Shown: positions 34,247 to 41,999, counted from the first letter of the stretch. The stretch is DNA of 64,000 nucleotides from Candidatus Saccharibacteria bacterium UBA2951 (GCA_002348615.1 DEBR01000005.1:1-64000), one strand, 5' to 3'. Program-made: numbers and translations. Notes: a model not told the origin generated them from the letters alone.

Positions 34247-34999
34247 GTGAACGTTATCGTAAACGATCTGTTGGTAAACTACTCCCGACAAGGGAAGGGT
34301 TCACCGCTTCTTCTCCTTCACGGGTGGGGCGACCGGCTAGAAACATTCGACGCCATCGCGCGTCTTCTTGAAGCGAATAATACCGTCGTTCGGCTAGACC
34401 TACCAGGCTTTGGTAAAAGCCAGGCCCCCAACGAAGCTTGGGGGTTAGAGCAATACGCTGAGCATGTCAGTAATTTTCTTCAAAAGATAGATTGCCAACC
34501 TACGGCAATAGTCGGTCACTCTAACGGCGGTGCGATTGCCATATACGGGTTAGCGAACGGTCAGCTGCGTGCTGATAAGCTTGTTCTCCTGTCTTCTGCC
34601 GGTATCCGCGCGGTCGAAAGAGGCCGAAAGTTTGCCTGGAAAGTGCTTGCCAAGACCGGTAAAGTTGCGACGAGTACGCTACCGGCCGGTGCCCGAGCAT
34701 CGCTCCGCACCCGGCTGTACAAGTCCGCCGGCTCTGACCTACTAATCGCGCCGAGCATGGAAGCAACATTCAAGCGCATTGTTTCTCAGGATGTTGAGGC
34801 ACACGCCGCCAAACTTAATATGCCTACTCTCATTATGTACGGAAAGAACGATACAGCCACACCGCCTGAATACGGCGAAAAGTTCCACCGCGCGGTAAAG
34901 GGCTCAAAACTTATTTTGCTTGATGACGCCGATCATTTTATGCACCAACAATACCCCGACAAAATCAGCGCGTTAATCAGCGAGTTTTTAGAATCATGA
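34247..34999 (+). CDS. Alpha/beta hydrolase
   Basis: 250 residues. It has the oxyanion motif LLLHGWGDRLE (about 21-31), nucleophile elbow VGHSNGGA (Ser about 92), a late acid in YGKNDTATP and a catalytic His in DDADHFMHQ. The substrate is unknown. Its stop overlaps the MurF-like gene by 4 nt, and that gene is followed by ddl, so a role in cell-envelope or peptidoglycan precursor chemistry is plausible but only from context. GTG start by promoter position. Confidence 0.88.
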   Translation: MNVIVNDLLVNYSRQGKGSPLLLLHGWGDRLETFDAIARLLEANNTVVRLDLPGFGKSQAPNEAWGLEQYAEHVSNFLQKIDCQPTAIVGHSNGGAIAIYGLANGQLRADKLVLLSSAGIRAVERGRKFAWKVLAKTGKVATSTLPAGARASLRTRLYKSAGSDLLIAPSMEATFKRIVSQDVEAHAAKLNMPTLIMYGKNDTATPPEYGEKFHRAVKGSKLILLDDADHFMHQQYPDKISALISEFLES

Positions 35000-36432
35000 A
35001 ACGATTTTTGAGCCTTTATTACCCAACGTTTCCGGCAGCGATCGCTTATATGCTTCAGTCTACCGAATACGATACGAAGGCGTATTTGGCCTGGTTGCAC
35101 CGCACGCATGATTTTTCAGCTGTCATGCACCGTCGAATGCTTGATCGCACCATGGTGGCCAAGGCATTTTTGATTTTTATGAGCTTAGGAATATTGCTGC
35201 AGGCGTTCATCGCCGTGGTTTGCTTGGTGCTAGGCTACTCGAGCGGCTCAGCCCTAACGACATTCACCGGAATCTTCTTGTTACTCAGCGCGCCCATCTT
35301 ATGGGCATACCTTGTCATCATTCCCATGTTCGTCGCCAAGCACCTGATTATCAATCCCAAACTTGATCGCCAGCGCCAAGAAACACAGCGAATACTGGCG
35401 GCGCATAAAGGCGTAAAGATTGCCGTGGCAGGCAGCTACGGCAAGACGACCATGAAGGAATTATTAGCAACCGTTTTGTCAGAAGGCATGAACGTCGCCG
35501 CTACGCCCGGCAACAAAAACGTCGCTACTGCGCATTACCAATTCGCGCGTGGACTTAAAGGTGACGAAGAGGTGCTGGTCATCGAATTCGGCGAAGGTCA
35601 CCCCGGTGACGTTAGTCGTTTTACTAAAACCGTGCAGCCTGACATCGCGGTCATAACCGGCCTTGCGCCGGCTCACCTGGACCAATACGGCAGCATTGAA
35701 GAAGCAGGGAAAGACATATTTAGTCTGGCAGAGGCGCTTAAGCCGTCGGACGTATATGCCAACCTGGAATCAGACGCCGCATTAAAACACGTAAAGCCCG
35801 GGTATATCGGTTTTAGTTCCGAAGGTCTGGACGGATGGAAGGCTAGCAAAGCAACGATAGACTTAGATGGTACGCGGTTCGAACTGAAAAAAGGCAAAAA
35901 AGTCATACGAGTAAACAGTCAGATTATCGGCGAGCACCTTATCGGCGTTCTGTCAGCCACGGCAGTTATCGCGAACCGTTTGGGTATGTCTATTCCCGAC
36001 ATTGAAGCCGGTTTCGCTCACACGAAACCCTACGAACACCGCATGCAGCCATACCGGCTTAGCGGCGCGTGGGTCATCGACGACGCGTATAACGGCAATA
36101 TCCAGGGTATCGAAGCCGGAACAAAACTACTTGCCAGTCTAAAGGCGGCACGCAAAATATATGTGACACCAGGGCTGGTCGACCAAGGCAGCGAAACGAC
36201 AGCTATCCACGAAAAAATGGGCAGGCTCATTGCGAATGCGAAACCAGATATCGTGGTGCTTATGAAAAATTCCGTGACCGACGCAATTAAGCGCGGTTTG
36301 AATGAATCAGCCTACAAAGGTGAAATCATTATTCAGCAAGACGCGCTTACTTTCTATACCAACCTTGACCAGTTCGTAGCTGCCGGCGATGTAGTGCTGC
36401 TACAGAACGATTGGACAGATAACTACCAATAA
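34996..36432 (+). CDS. Membrane-attached Mur ligase (MurF-like)
   Basis: 478 residues. In place of the MurF N-terminal UDP-binding domain there is a ~130-residue region with two transmembrane segments (about 55-80 and 88-112). The Mur ligase core follows, with P-loop AGSYGKTTMKELL, ATP/Mg region VIEFGEGHPGD, TGLAPAHLD, and a C-terminal domain with WVIDDAYNGN. It therefore probably ligates an amino acid or D-Ala-D-Ala to a membrane-bound acceptor. The adjacent Ddl supports D-Ala-D-Ala. A standard MurF is encoded at 42046, so this is a divergent paralogue. Confidence 0.82.
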   Translation: MKRFLSLYYPTFPAAIAYMLQSTEYDTKAYLAWLHRTHDFSAVMHRRMLDRTMVAKAFLIFMSLGILLQAFIAVVCLVLGYSSGSALTTFTGIFLLLSAPILWAYLVIIPMFVAKHLIINPKLDRQRQETQRILAAHKGVKIAVAGSYGKTTMKELLATVLSEGMNVAATPGNKNVATAHYQFARGLKGDEEVLVIEFGEGHPGDVSRFTKTVQPDIAVITGLAPAHLDQYGSIEEAGKDIFSLAEALKPSDVYANLESDAALKHVKPGYIGFSSEGLDGWKASKATIDLDGTRFELKKGKKVIRVNSQIIGEHLIGVLSATAVIANRLGMSIPDIEAGFAHTKPYEHRMQPYRLSGAWVIDDAYNGNIQGIEAGTKLLASLKAARKIYVTPGLVDQGSETTAIHEKMGRLIANAKPDIVVLMKNSVTDAIKRGLNESAYKGEIIIQQDALTFYTNLDQFVAAGDVVLLQNDWTDNYQ

Positions 36433-36436
36433 TTGG

Positions 36437-36442
36437 TATACT
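36437..36442 (+). promoter_or_regulatory. ddl -10, leaderless
   Basis: TATACT, 8 nt, ATG at 36451. It begins within 5 nt of the upstream stop, so ddl has a private promoter inside the operon. Confidence 0.6.
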
Positions 36443-36450
36443 AGGTACAT

Positions 36451-37617
36451 ATGAAAACGGTCCTGGTTATTTTTGGGGGGCGGTCACCGGAACACGACGT
36501 GTCAATCGTTTCGGCTATCGCTGCAGTCATCAAACCGCTTGAATTACTGAATGAATATAGGGTTGAACCAGTCTATATTGCTAAAGACGGCGCATGGTAC
36601 TGGGACGACAGGCTTAAAGACGTTTCTTTATATCGCACCGGGCAAGTCGACCAATTAATGAGCAAGAGCAATTCGCCGTGGCTCGAATTTGACGGCGGCC
36701 TACAGCTTGTTAAGCAGCAATCGCTCGGTCGGGTACGAAAGCAGCGTATCGACATCGTCTTTCCAGTCATGCACGGTTCGCATGGCGAAGACGGCTCGCT
36801 TATGGGTCTGCTCGAAATGGCAGGAGTGCCATATGTCGGGTGTGACGTACCGTCGAGCGCGCTCGCCATGGACAAGGTACTAGCAAAGCAGGTTGCTGGT
36901 GCGAACGGAATTGCCACAGGTACATGGGTGTGGCTTACCAAGCAAGAACTTACTTCCGACCCAACAAGGGCAAAAGCTAAAATATCGTCACTTACCTATC
37001 CACTGTTCGTAAAACCGGCCCACGCCGGCTCAAGTATCGGTATAACGAAAGTTGCGAGCGAGACCGAGCTCGATAACGCGCTTGAAGTCGCAGCGCATTA
37101 CGATTCAAAGATTATTGTCGAAGAAGCCGTACCGAACCTGATAGAAGTTACGCTGCCAATCATGGGTAATGCAGAACCTAGGCCGGCACTGTTAGAGCAG
37201 CCACTCACCGACGCCGACACATTCTTTGACTTCGAAACCAAATACATGCACGGAGGCAAGAAAAAAATGCCGGGCAAAAAAGGCGGCAAACTCGGCGCTC
37301 ACGGCTATAGTAACTTGCCGGCCAAACTTCCGGGAGACCTCTATAAACAAGCAGAAACACTTGGCCTCGACGTTTACCGCGCGCTTGGTTGTAGTGGAAC
37401 CGCTCGCATCGATATGCTTATCGACTCAAAGGCAGGAAAAGTATATTTTAACGAAATCAACCCGATGCCAGGCAGTCTTTACGCTCATAACTGGCGTGCG
37501 GCCGGGGTGTCAGGCACGGAACTCGCTAAGCAGCTCCTGCGTCTAGCAGAAGAACGTCATATTGAAGCCGAAAAGATTCAGACCAGCTTTTCGACCAACT
37601 TCCTGAAGCAATTTTAA
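36451..37617 (+). CDS. ddl: D-alanine--D-alanine ligase
   Basis: 388-residue ATP-grasp ligase that forms the D-Ala-D-Ala dipeptide for peptidoglycan. It has N-terminal FGGRSPEHDVS, VMHGSHGEDGSLMGLLE, the ATP-grasp lid PAHAGSSIG, and FNEINPMPGSLY with the Mg ligands. Around residues 270-290 there is a Lys/Gly-rich insertion (KKKMPGKKGGK) where most Ddl have a short acidic loop. It lies between the MurF-like ligase and a slipin gene. Confidence 0.93.
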   Translation: MKTVLVIFGGRSPEHDVSIVSAIAAVIKPLELLNEYRVEPVYIAKDGAWYWDDRLKDVSLYRTGQVDQLMSKSNSPWLEFDGGLQLVKQQSLGRVRKQRIDIVFPVMHGSHGEDGSLMGLLEMAGVPYVGCDVPSSALAMDKVLAKQVAGANGIATGTWVWLTKQELTSDPTRAKAKISSLTYPLFVKPAHAGSSIGITKVASETELDNALEVAAHYDSKIIVEEAVPNLIEVTLPIMGNAEPRPALLEQPLTDADTFFDFETKYMHGGKKKMPGKKGGKLGAHGYSNLPAKLPGDLYKQAETLGLDVYRALGCSGTARIDMLIDSKAGKVYFNEINPMPGSLYAHNWRAAGVSGTELAKQLLRLAEERHIEAEKIQTSFSTNFLKQF

Positions 37618-37628
37618 AAGGAGTACAT

Positions 37629-38372
37629 ATGGAACTATCAATCTTTATCATCGTCGCGGTCGTCGTGCTGATTCTCAGCGGTATCAAGATCATCAATCAA
37701 TACGAGCGCGGCGTCGTACTGACACTCGGTCGGTTCACGGGCATACGCCAGCCGGGACTTAGGATCGTAATTCCTATATTCCAACGTCTCATTCGCGTCG
37801 ATGTACGCTCAACTCCTATTGATGTACCAAAGCAAGAAATCATTACCAAGGACAACGTTACCGTTGGTGTCGACGCTGTCGTATATCTGCGGGTCATCGA
37901 TTCGTCAAAAGCCGTACTCGAAACGACAAACTACATTTACGCTACCAGTCAGTTCGCACAGGCAGCGCTGCGTGACGTCACTGGTAACGCCGACTTGGAT
38001 GAGCTCCTAAGCAAGCGCGAAGAAATCAGCCTCAAAATCAAAGAAATCGTCGACAGCGAGACCGACAAATGGGGTATCGATGTTGAGAACGTCAAGATTC
38101 AGAACATCGAATTGCCACAGGATATGAAGCGAGCCATGGCAAAGCAGGCCGAGGCCGAGCGAGAACGCCGCGCCGTCATCATTACCGCAGACGGCGAAAA
38201 AGCTGCCGCGCAAGCCGTTGCTGACGCCGCCGCCATGCTAAGTAAGATTCCGGGCGGTATCAACATTCGTACGCTGCAAACCCTCGAGAAGATAGCGGTC
38301 GAACCTAGTCAAAAGACACTCGTAGTTTTACCGAGCGAACTGACCAACCTAAAAGATATTTTTTCCAAATAA
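37629..38372 (+). CDS. SPFH-domain protein (slipin/stomatin-like)
   Basis: 247 residues: one N-terminal membrane hairpin or helix (about 3-20), then the band-7/SPFH domain (YERGVVLTLGRFTG, RVDVRSTPIDVP) and a C-terminal coiled coil ending PGGINIRTLQTLEKIA. Slipins form membrane microdomain scaffolds. AAAAGGAG precedes the ATG. No NfeD partner is beside it. Its transcript ends somewhere before the tRNA-like element. Confidence 0.92.
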   Translation: MELSIFIIVAVVVLILSGIKIINQYERGVVLTLGRFTGIRQPGLRIVIPIFQRLIRVDVRSTPIDVPKQEIITKDNVTVGVDAVVYLRVIDSSKAVLETTNYIYATSQFAQAALRDVTGNADLDELLSKREEISLKIKEIVDSETDKWGIDVENVKIQNIELPQDMKRAMAKQAEAERERRAVIITADGEKAAAQAVADAAAMLSKIPGGINIRTLQTLEKIAVEPSQKTLVVLPSELTNLKDIFSK

Positions 38373-38411
38373 AACCCCCTGCCATTGTGTCCCTTTATCA
38401 AGCAGGCACGA

Positions 38412-38436
38412 AAAAACCCGAGTCAACGCTCGGGTG
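38412..38436 (-). terminator. Terminator of the tRNA-Phe-like element
   Basis: On the minus strand the stem ACCCGAG/CTCGGGT (38417-38423 with 38430-38436) is followed by T6. It resembles in sequence the tRNA-Phe terminator at 38592, so the terminator was duplicated together with the tRNA end. Confidence 0.75.
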
Positions 38437-38439
38437 ATT

Positions 38440-38590
38440 TCTTGGTGGCTCCTCCCAGACTTGAACTGGGTGAGAAAAGCCAGCGGCTTTTCGCAAGGCG
38501 ACTTTCCGATGAAAGCTATGCTTTCATTCGTGAAATCGCGGGGTCGCGGAACGTGACCACAAGGTTCCTTGTGTCCCACCTCGGAAGCAA
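38440..38590 (-). repeat. tRNA-Phe 3'-end copy with antisense segment
   Basis: A 32-base exact direct repeat (38440-38471 and 38620-38651) carries the tRNA-Phe T-arm, acceptor 3' strand and CCA. The upstream 5' half is absent. In its place, reading the minus strand, there is an 11-base exact antisense (38577-38567) of tRNA-Phe positions 40-50, a sense copy of part of it (38564-38557), then two 8-bp hairpins. GGCTTTT directly before the T-arm copy can pair with the copied AGGAGCC to make an acceptor/T minihelix, or alternatively with the upstream GAAAAGCC. It is not a functional tRNA: no anticodon. Confidence 0.7.
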
Positions 38591-38591
38591 G

Positions 38592-38616
38592 AAAAAACCC
38601 GAGATACGTCTCAGGT
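38592..38616 (-). terminator. tRNA-Phe terminator
   Basis: Minus strand: ACCTGAGA/TCTCGGGT stem (one G-T) with CGTA loop, followed by T6. Confidence 0.75.
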
Positions 38617-38623
38617 TCATTCT

Positions 38624-38699
38624 TGGTGGCTCCTCCCAGACTTGAACTGGGGACACAAGGCTCTTCAGGCCTCTGCTCTACCAACTGAGCTAAAGAGCC
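38624..38699 (-). tRNA. tRNA-Phe (GAA)
   Basis: 76 nt with CCA. The acceptor GGCTCTT pairs with AGGAGCC; the anticodon loop CTGAAGA gives GAA; the T-loop is TTCAAGT. A TACAAT on the minus strand at 38717-38712 lies 12 nt upstream. Confidence 0.95.
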
Positions 38700-38742
38700 A
38701 CACGTTACATGATTGTATCAAAAACAGAGGTCCATTGCCATA

Positions 38743-38771
38743 TTGTGCAAATTACACGCTCGGAGTACAAT
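38743..38771 (+). promoter_or_regulatory. Promoter of the DUF1761 gene
   Basis: TTGTGC (38743-38748), 17 nt, TACAAT (38766-38771). The leader is about 20 nt, with GGAGGGG before the ATG at 38799. Confidence 0.7.
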
Positions 38772-38798
38772 GAAGCCACAATCGTAAACGGAGGGGTT

Positions 38799-39224
38799 AT
38801 GTACGTAGAAATCAATTATCTGGCCGTCCTTATCGCGGGACTGTCATCAATGCTCGTCGGGTCCATTTGGTATCTGCCAAAGGTATTCGGCACTAAGTGG
38901 GCAAAACTTGCCAAGGTAAACCTAAACAAAAAAATGTCAGCGAGCCAAATGGTCATTCTTATGTCATCGGCTCTCGGCGCATCGCTCGTTACTGCGTACG
39001 TACTTGCGCATATGACGTTCGTTGCCAACTACTTCTTTGGTAACAACTACTTGCAGGACGCACTAACGACTGCCGCTTGGCTGTGGCTGGGTATGACGGC
39101 ACTGCGCGTATATGTTCACGATTCATTCGAAGGCCGTCCGTTCAAGCTGACGCTGCTTACAGCCGGGTACGAACTCGTAACCATTCTACTAATGGGGCTC
39201 ATTATCGGATTGATTGGTCGCTAA
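38799..39224 (+). CDS. DUF1761 membrane protein
   Basis: 141 residues with four hydrophobic helices. The opening INYLAVLIAGLSSMLVGSIWY and the later EGRPFKLTLLTAGYELVTI are DUF1761 features. Function is unknown. The start is set at 38799 by GGAGGGG and the promoter; an in-frame ATG at 38709 precedes the promoter. The end overlaps the converging DUF202 gene by 4 nt. Confidence 0.85.
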   Translation: MYVEINYLAVLIAGLSSMLVGSIWYLPKVFGTKWAKLAKVNLNKKMSASQMVILMSSALGASLVTAYVLAHMTFVANYFFGNNYLQDALTTAAWLWLGMTALRVYVHDSFEGRPFKLTLLTAGYELVTILLMGLIIGLIGR

Positions 39225-39568
39225 AGCAGCTCAAGCCGCTTTACTATAACAAGCACCACCGCGAAAATCACGACGCCTGCTACCACGAGCATGCCGCCGA
39301 ATCCGGTTGCGGGTAGTTTACCCGCGCGGATGGCGGCGTCTGCAACACGGTACCGAACATAGCCGATCAACGCCAACAACCCGCCAAAGGCAATCGCTCC
39401 GATTCCTGCTACCGCTCCGGTTGAATCGTTCGATATGAACGCCAACGCCACACCTCCGGCGATTAGCGTCAATCCCGTTCGCACCCAAGCAAGAAGCGTG
39501 CGCTCATTTGCCAGTAAGAATCGTATATCGATATCAAGTTGGTTCGGTGGTTTTTTCCATTTGAGCAT
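39221..39568 (-). CDS. DUF202 membrane protein (YidH-like)
   Basis: 115 residues starting MLKWKKPPNQ. The family hallmark FLLANERTLLAWVRTGL (about 17-33) is followed by three hydrophobic helices. Function is unknown. The start is moved to 39568 because TATAAT overlaps the earlier ATG at 39577 and leaves 7 nt to this one. It is divergent from the next gene. Confidence 0.88.
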   Translation of the reverse strand: MLKWKKPPNQLDIDIRFLLANERTLLAWVRTGLTLIAGGVALAFISNDSTGAVAGIGAIAFGGLLALIGYVRYRVADAAIRAGKLPATGFGGMLVVAGVVIFAVVLVIVKRLELL

Positions 39569-39575
39569 TAGATTC

Positions 39576-39581
39576 ATTATA
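39576..39581 (-). promoter_or_regulatory. DUF202 -10, leaderless
   Basis: TATAAT on the minus strand, 7 nt before the ATG at 39568. Confidence 0.65.
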
Positions 39582-39591
39582 GCAAGCAGCG

Positions 39592-39597
39592 TATAAT
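39592..39597 (+). promoter_or_regulatory. -10 of the 39620 gene
   Basis: TATAAT with a short leader containing AAGGGAGG before the ATG at 39620. Confidence 0.6.
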
Positions 39598-39619
39598 TAG
39601 TAGTGAAGGGAGGTAAATT

Positions 39620-39889
39620 ATGTCATCAGAAGACACAATGAAACTCGCCGATGTCGAACGCCAACACGCGGCCGACCTTGAGCACGAAGCACAGAAAATC
39701 CTGAACAAAGCTCAGCAAGAGGCAGACGGTATGCGTCGCCAGGCTCAAGATCATACCAACCGTGCGAACGACTTGTTCCAAAAAGCCGAAACCGAACAAC
39801 AACACGAGGTTCAAGAAGCCGAACGCCAGCGCCAAGAAGCCGAAAAAGAGTTGAAAAAGAATAAAGGTATTGGCGGTTTATTCAGCTAA
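39620..39889 (+). CDS. Small hydrophilic coiled-coil protein
   Basis: 89 residues, almost wholly a predicted amphipathic helix rich in Q, E, A and K (repeated AE.Q/EA.KE patterns), ending in KGIGGLFS. There is no membrane segment. AAGGGAGG fits the start. I do not recognise a family; the composition recalls general-stress CsbD- or apolipoprotein-like helices, but this is only a resemblance. Its stop abuts the stop of the converging flavodoxin gene. Confidence 0.65.
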   Translation: MSSEDTMKLADVERQHAADLEHEAQKILNKAQQEADGMRRQAQDHTNRANDLFQKAETEQQHEVQEAERQRQEAEKELKKNKGIGGLFS

Positions 39890-40363
39890 CTAGACGTGCG
39901 CTAAGTCTGACGCCCACCTGGCTGCTCGTTCCGTTTCACCGTCGCGCAGCGGTCCTTTGGTATCGTTCACGATAAATCCCATGGGGCGTGAAATAACGTC
40001 CCAGCCCCTGCGTTTTGCCGCACTCGCCATTTTGGTTGCCGCGTAACCAATAGTTCGCATTAGTATGCGTAGTCCAAACTTTTGCGCTTCCATATCGAAT
40101 CGTGTATCAAACACAGCTATTTTTTTGCCACGCATAACTTTTGCGGGTAACGCTTCAATGAACTGAAGCGTCGGTCCGGTCGGGCGACCGCCTTGTGTAG
40201 GCGAGCCAATAACAATCAGATCTGCATGCTTAACGTCTTTGTCGGTCACATCTTCGAGTTGCTTCATAGCCGTTTTACCGTATTCGCTCAACGAACTACT
40301 AATGACATCGGCAATCCGAGCGGTATTGCCATACGCTGAATCATAAGTAACTAAGTATTTCAT
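39890..40363 (-). CDS. Flavodoxin-like protein
   Basis: 157 residues. The FMN phosphate loop is YDSAYGNTARIA (about 7-18), and ring-binding loops are SPTQGGRPTG (about 54-63) and DTRFD. Length and pattern fit a short-chain flavodoxin or flavodoxin-like oxidoreductase. It overlaps the start-proximal pspC-like gene by 4 nt, so the two are one operon. Confidence 0.87.
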   Translation of the reverse strand: MKYLVTYDSAYGNTARIADVISSSLSEYGKTAMKQLEDVTDKDVKHADLIVIGSPTQGGRPTGPTLQFIEALPAKVMRGKKIAVFDTRFDMEAQKFGLRILMRTIGYAATKMASAAKRRGWDVISRPMGFIVNDTKGPLRDGETERAARWASDLAHV

Positions 40364-40563
40364 GACTTTTTAACCTCCGGTTGCTTAGGAACTACCATCG
40401 CGGCAACGATGTACGCAAGAATGCCCGGCACAATGCCGGTCAAAAGAGTAATAATAACCCACGCCAGGCGGATCAGACTTGAATCAACTTCGAAGTATTC
40501 GCCGATTCCGCCGCATAGTCCTGTTAGTTTTTTGTCTGTGTCTGACAAATAGAGTTTTTTCAT
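40360..40563 (-). CDS. PspC-domain protein
   Basis: 67 residues starting MKKLYLSDTDKKLTGLCGGIGEY, the PspC domain opening, followed by one hydrophobic helix with TGIVPGILAYIVAAMVVP. Such proteins sense membrane stress or act as small membrane regulators. AAGGGAGT fits the ATG at 40563 rather than the upstream ATG at 40584. It is first gene of the operon with the flavodoxin. Confidence 0.88.
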   Translation of the reverse strand: MKKLYLSDTDKKLTGLCGGIGEYFEVDSSLIRLAWVIITLLTGIVPGILAYIVAAMVVPKQPEVKKS

Positions 40564-40654
40564 AACGACTCCCTTCGCTCGCATACGCTATGCCTACACT
40601 TCTTATAGTGCGCTTACGGGGGCCGGTTTGTCAGTGACTTATATCAACGTCAGA

Positions 40655-41251
40655 CTACTCGCCAACGGTGCCGGTTTCTACATCGCCGGCGCGTTGGTAG
40701 CGGGCGATTATTACGCCGGTCTTGCCGATACGACTTTCGATCAGGTTGAACGCTCGCGGTACGGCTCCGTCTGCGAATAGTTTTTTACCTTGGCCTAAAA
40801 TAATCGGATAGGTCATAAGACAAAGTTCGTCCACCAGGTCGTTCGCTAGCAGTAGTTGTACTAACTTGCTACTGCCCCATATATGAAGGTCAGCGCCGTC
40901 AGAATCTTTCAACTTCTTTATGCCGCCGACGTTTCGAATAAACGTGGTGTTTTGCCAATCGGTCTCGCTTTTTTCAAACGACAGAACGTATTTCATATTG
41001 TCATTAATGTACGGCCAAATATCGGCATGCTTCGGCCAGTAGCTAGACCAAATATCAAACGTTTTACGGCCAAGCAGAAACTCAACGTCAGCTTGTAGAG
41101 CAGAGCCGGCAACCTCATCTACGATAGGGTCATCGTATGGTGCTTGCCAGCCGCCAAACTCAAACTTGGCCGACGGGTCTTCTTCTGGCCCGCCCGGTGC
41201 CTGCATGACACCATCTAGAGTAATGAACTCGTAGACGATTATTTTTCGCAT
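40655..41251 (-). CDS. Dihydrofolate reductase-like protein (RibD C-terminal type)
   Basis: 198 residues of the YyaP/YwjB 'dihydrofolate reductase family', an NADPH-binding fold. It has YEFITLDGVMQAPGGPEED at the start, LLGRKTFDIWSSYW, and IWGSSKLVQLLLANDLVDEL, then YPIILGQGKKLF. It is probably not a true DHFR; the reductant and substrate are unknown. It lies 3 nt after the DUF1428 gene in the same operon. Confidence 0.88.
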   Translation of the reverse strand: MRKIIVYEFITLDGVMQAPGGPEEDPSAKFEFGGWQAPYDDPIVDEVAGSALQADVEFLLGRKTFDIWSSYWPKHADIWPYINDNMKYVLSFEKSETDWQNTTFIRNVGGIKKLKDSDGADLHIWGSSKLVQLLLANDLVDELCLMTYPIILGQGKKLFADGAVPRAFNLIESRIGKTGVIIARYQRAGDVETGTVGE

Positions 41252-41254
41252 ACG

Positions 41255-41629
41255 TTAACCTTCGACTACAGCTTCAAACCCACCGTAAGCCATTCTTGTC
41301 ATGTCAGCTGGCATTTCAAAACCTTCCATATCCATTTGGCTCATTTCTTCCATGACCTTTTTGTTTACCTCGTCGCGGTGTTCCTTAGAGTTAAAGATTA
41401 TAAACGAGAACCATACGTTTTCATCTGCCGCCGCTCCGGCCATTTCTGGGAAAGCTCGGGACTTTTCGTCGCCCATTTCTTGCTGTTTCAAATCATCACC
41501 CCGGCATTCAAAGTATTGCAGCGCGCCGTGCTTCATCCACGAATCCCGGCCCATTTCGGCCATTTTTTGGTATTCAGCTTCTTTACCTTTTGGTACTACG
41601 AGAACAAACCCATCAATGTATTTTGCCAT
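41255..41629 (-). CDS. DUF1428 protein
   Basis: 124 residues of the DUF1428 family (dimeric alpha/beta-barrel fold). It opens YIDGFVLVVPKGKEAEYQKMAE and later has FSFIIFNSKEHRDEVNKKVM. Function is unknown. GGAGTG precedes the ATG. DUF1428 and RibD-like reductases are commonly found together in small stress-type operons. Confidence 0.87.
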   Translation of the reverse strand: MAKYIDGFVLVVPKGKEAEYQKMAEMGRDSWMKHGALQYFECRGDDLKQQEMGDEKSRAFPEMAGAAADENVWFSFIIFNSKEHRDEVNKKVMEEMSQMDMEGFEMPADMTRMAYGGFEAVVEG

Positions 41630-41687
41630 TTAAACACTCCTCCACTTATGGTTGTAGCTATTACAATTTTAGCACTTTATAGAAAAC

Positions 41688-41709
41688 TAAAAAGGACGCC
41701 GAGGCGTCC
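41688..41709 (-). terminator. Terminator of the tRNA-Gly-like element
   Basis: Minus strand: GGACGCC/GGCGTCC stem with a 2-nt loop, followed by T5. Confidence 0.75.
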
Positions 41710-41722
41710 GATAATTCCCATT

Positions 41723-41842
41723 TGGTGCGGGTTAGGAGACTCTTAACTCTTGACCCAGCCTGGAGGCTGAGGCAAGAGATTCTCCTGGCTATTATTGATT
41801 TTTACGAGGCCAGGAGTTAGGGCTACATAGCCGCGTGACCAT
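41723..41842 (-). repeat. tRNA-Gly 3'-end copy with antisense segment
   Basis: Bases 41723-41743 repeat exactly 21 bases of tRNA-Gly (41876-41896): CCA, acceptor 3' strand and T-stem. After one inserted base the similarity continues imperfectly. Between the two copies, bases 41806-41820 are an exact 15-base inverted copy of 41895-41909, so the element transcript is antisense to tRNA-Gly positions 43-57. A sense copy of 8 bases (41782-41789) can pair with the antisense as a local stem. There is no anticodon arm. The plan is the same as at tRNA-Phe. Confidence 0.7.
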
Positions 41843-41866
41843 ATAAAAAGCCCTAGCAGGCTAGGA
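41843..41866 (-). terminator. tRNA-Gly terminator
   Basis: Minus strand: CCTAGC/GCTAGG stem (41852-41865), then GC and T5. Confidence 0.7.
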
Positions 41867-41875
41867 CGTTTTATA

Positions 41876-41951
41876 TGGTGCGGGTTAGGAGACTCTAACT
41901 CCTGGCCTCTTCCATGGCAAGGAAGCGCTCTAACAACTGAGCTAAACCCGC
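41876..41951 (-). tRNA. tRNA-Gly (GCC)
   Basis: 76 nt with CCA. The acceptor GCGGGTT pairs with AACCCGC; the anticodon loop TTGCCAT gives GCC. Confidence 0.95.
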
Positions 41952-41970
41952 GTGGTTGTTACAGGGAATG

Positions 41971-41999
41971 ATTATAAGTAAAACGGCAGATATTTTCAA
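41971..41999 (-). promoter_or_regulatory. tRNA-Gly promoter
   Basis: Minus strand: TTGAAA, 17 nt, TATAAT (-10 at 41976-41971). Confidence 0.75.

Noticed and set aside
38440..38590. Possible tmRNA or intron-containing tRNA at the tRNA-Phe copy
   Set aside because: There is no anticodon arm, no tag-coding frame and no matching 5' end with a G-U alanine pair. The distance is too short for tmRNA.
38385..38684. Frames of 86 and 111 residues over the tRNA-Phe region
   Set aside because: Both run through the tRNA, its copy and two terminators. They are explained by the RNA features.
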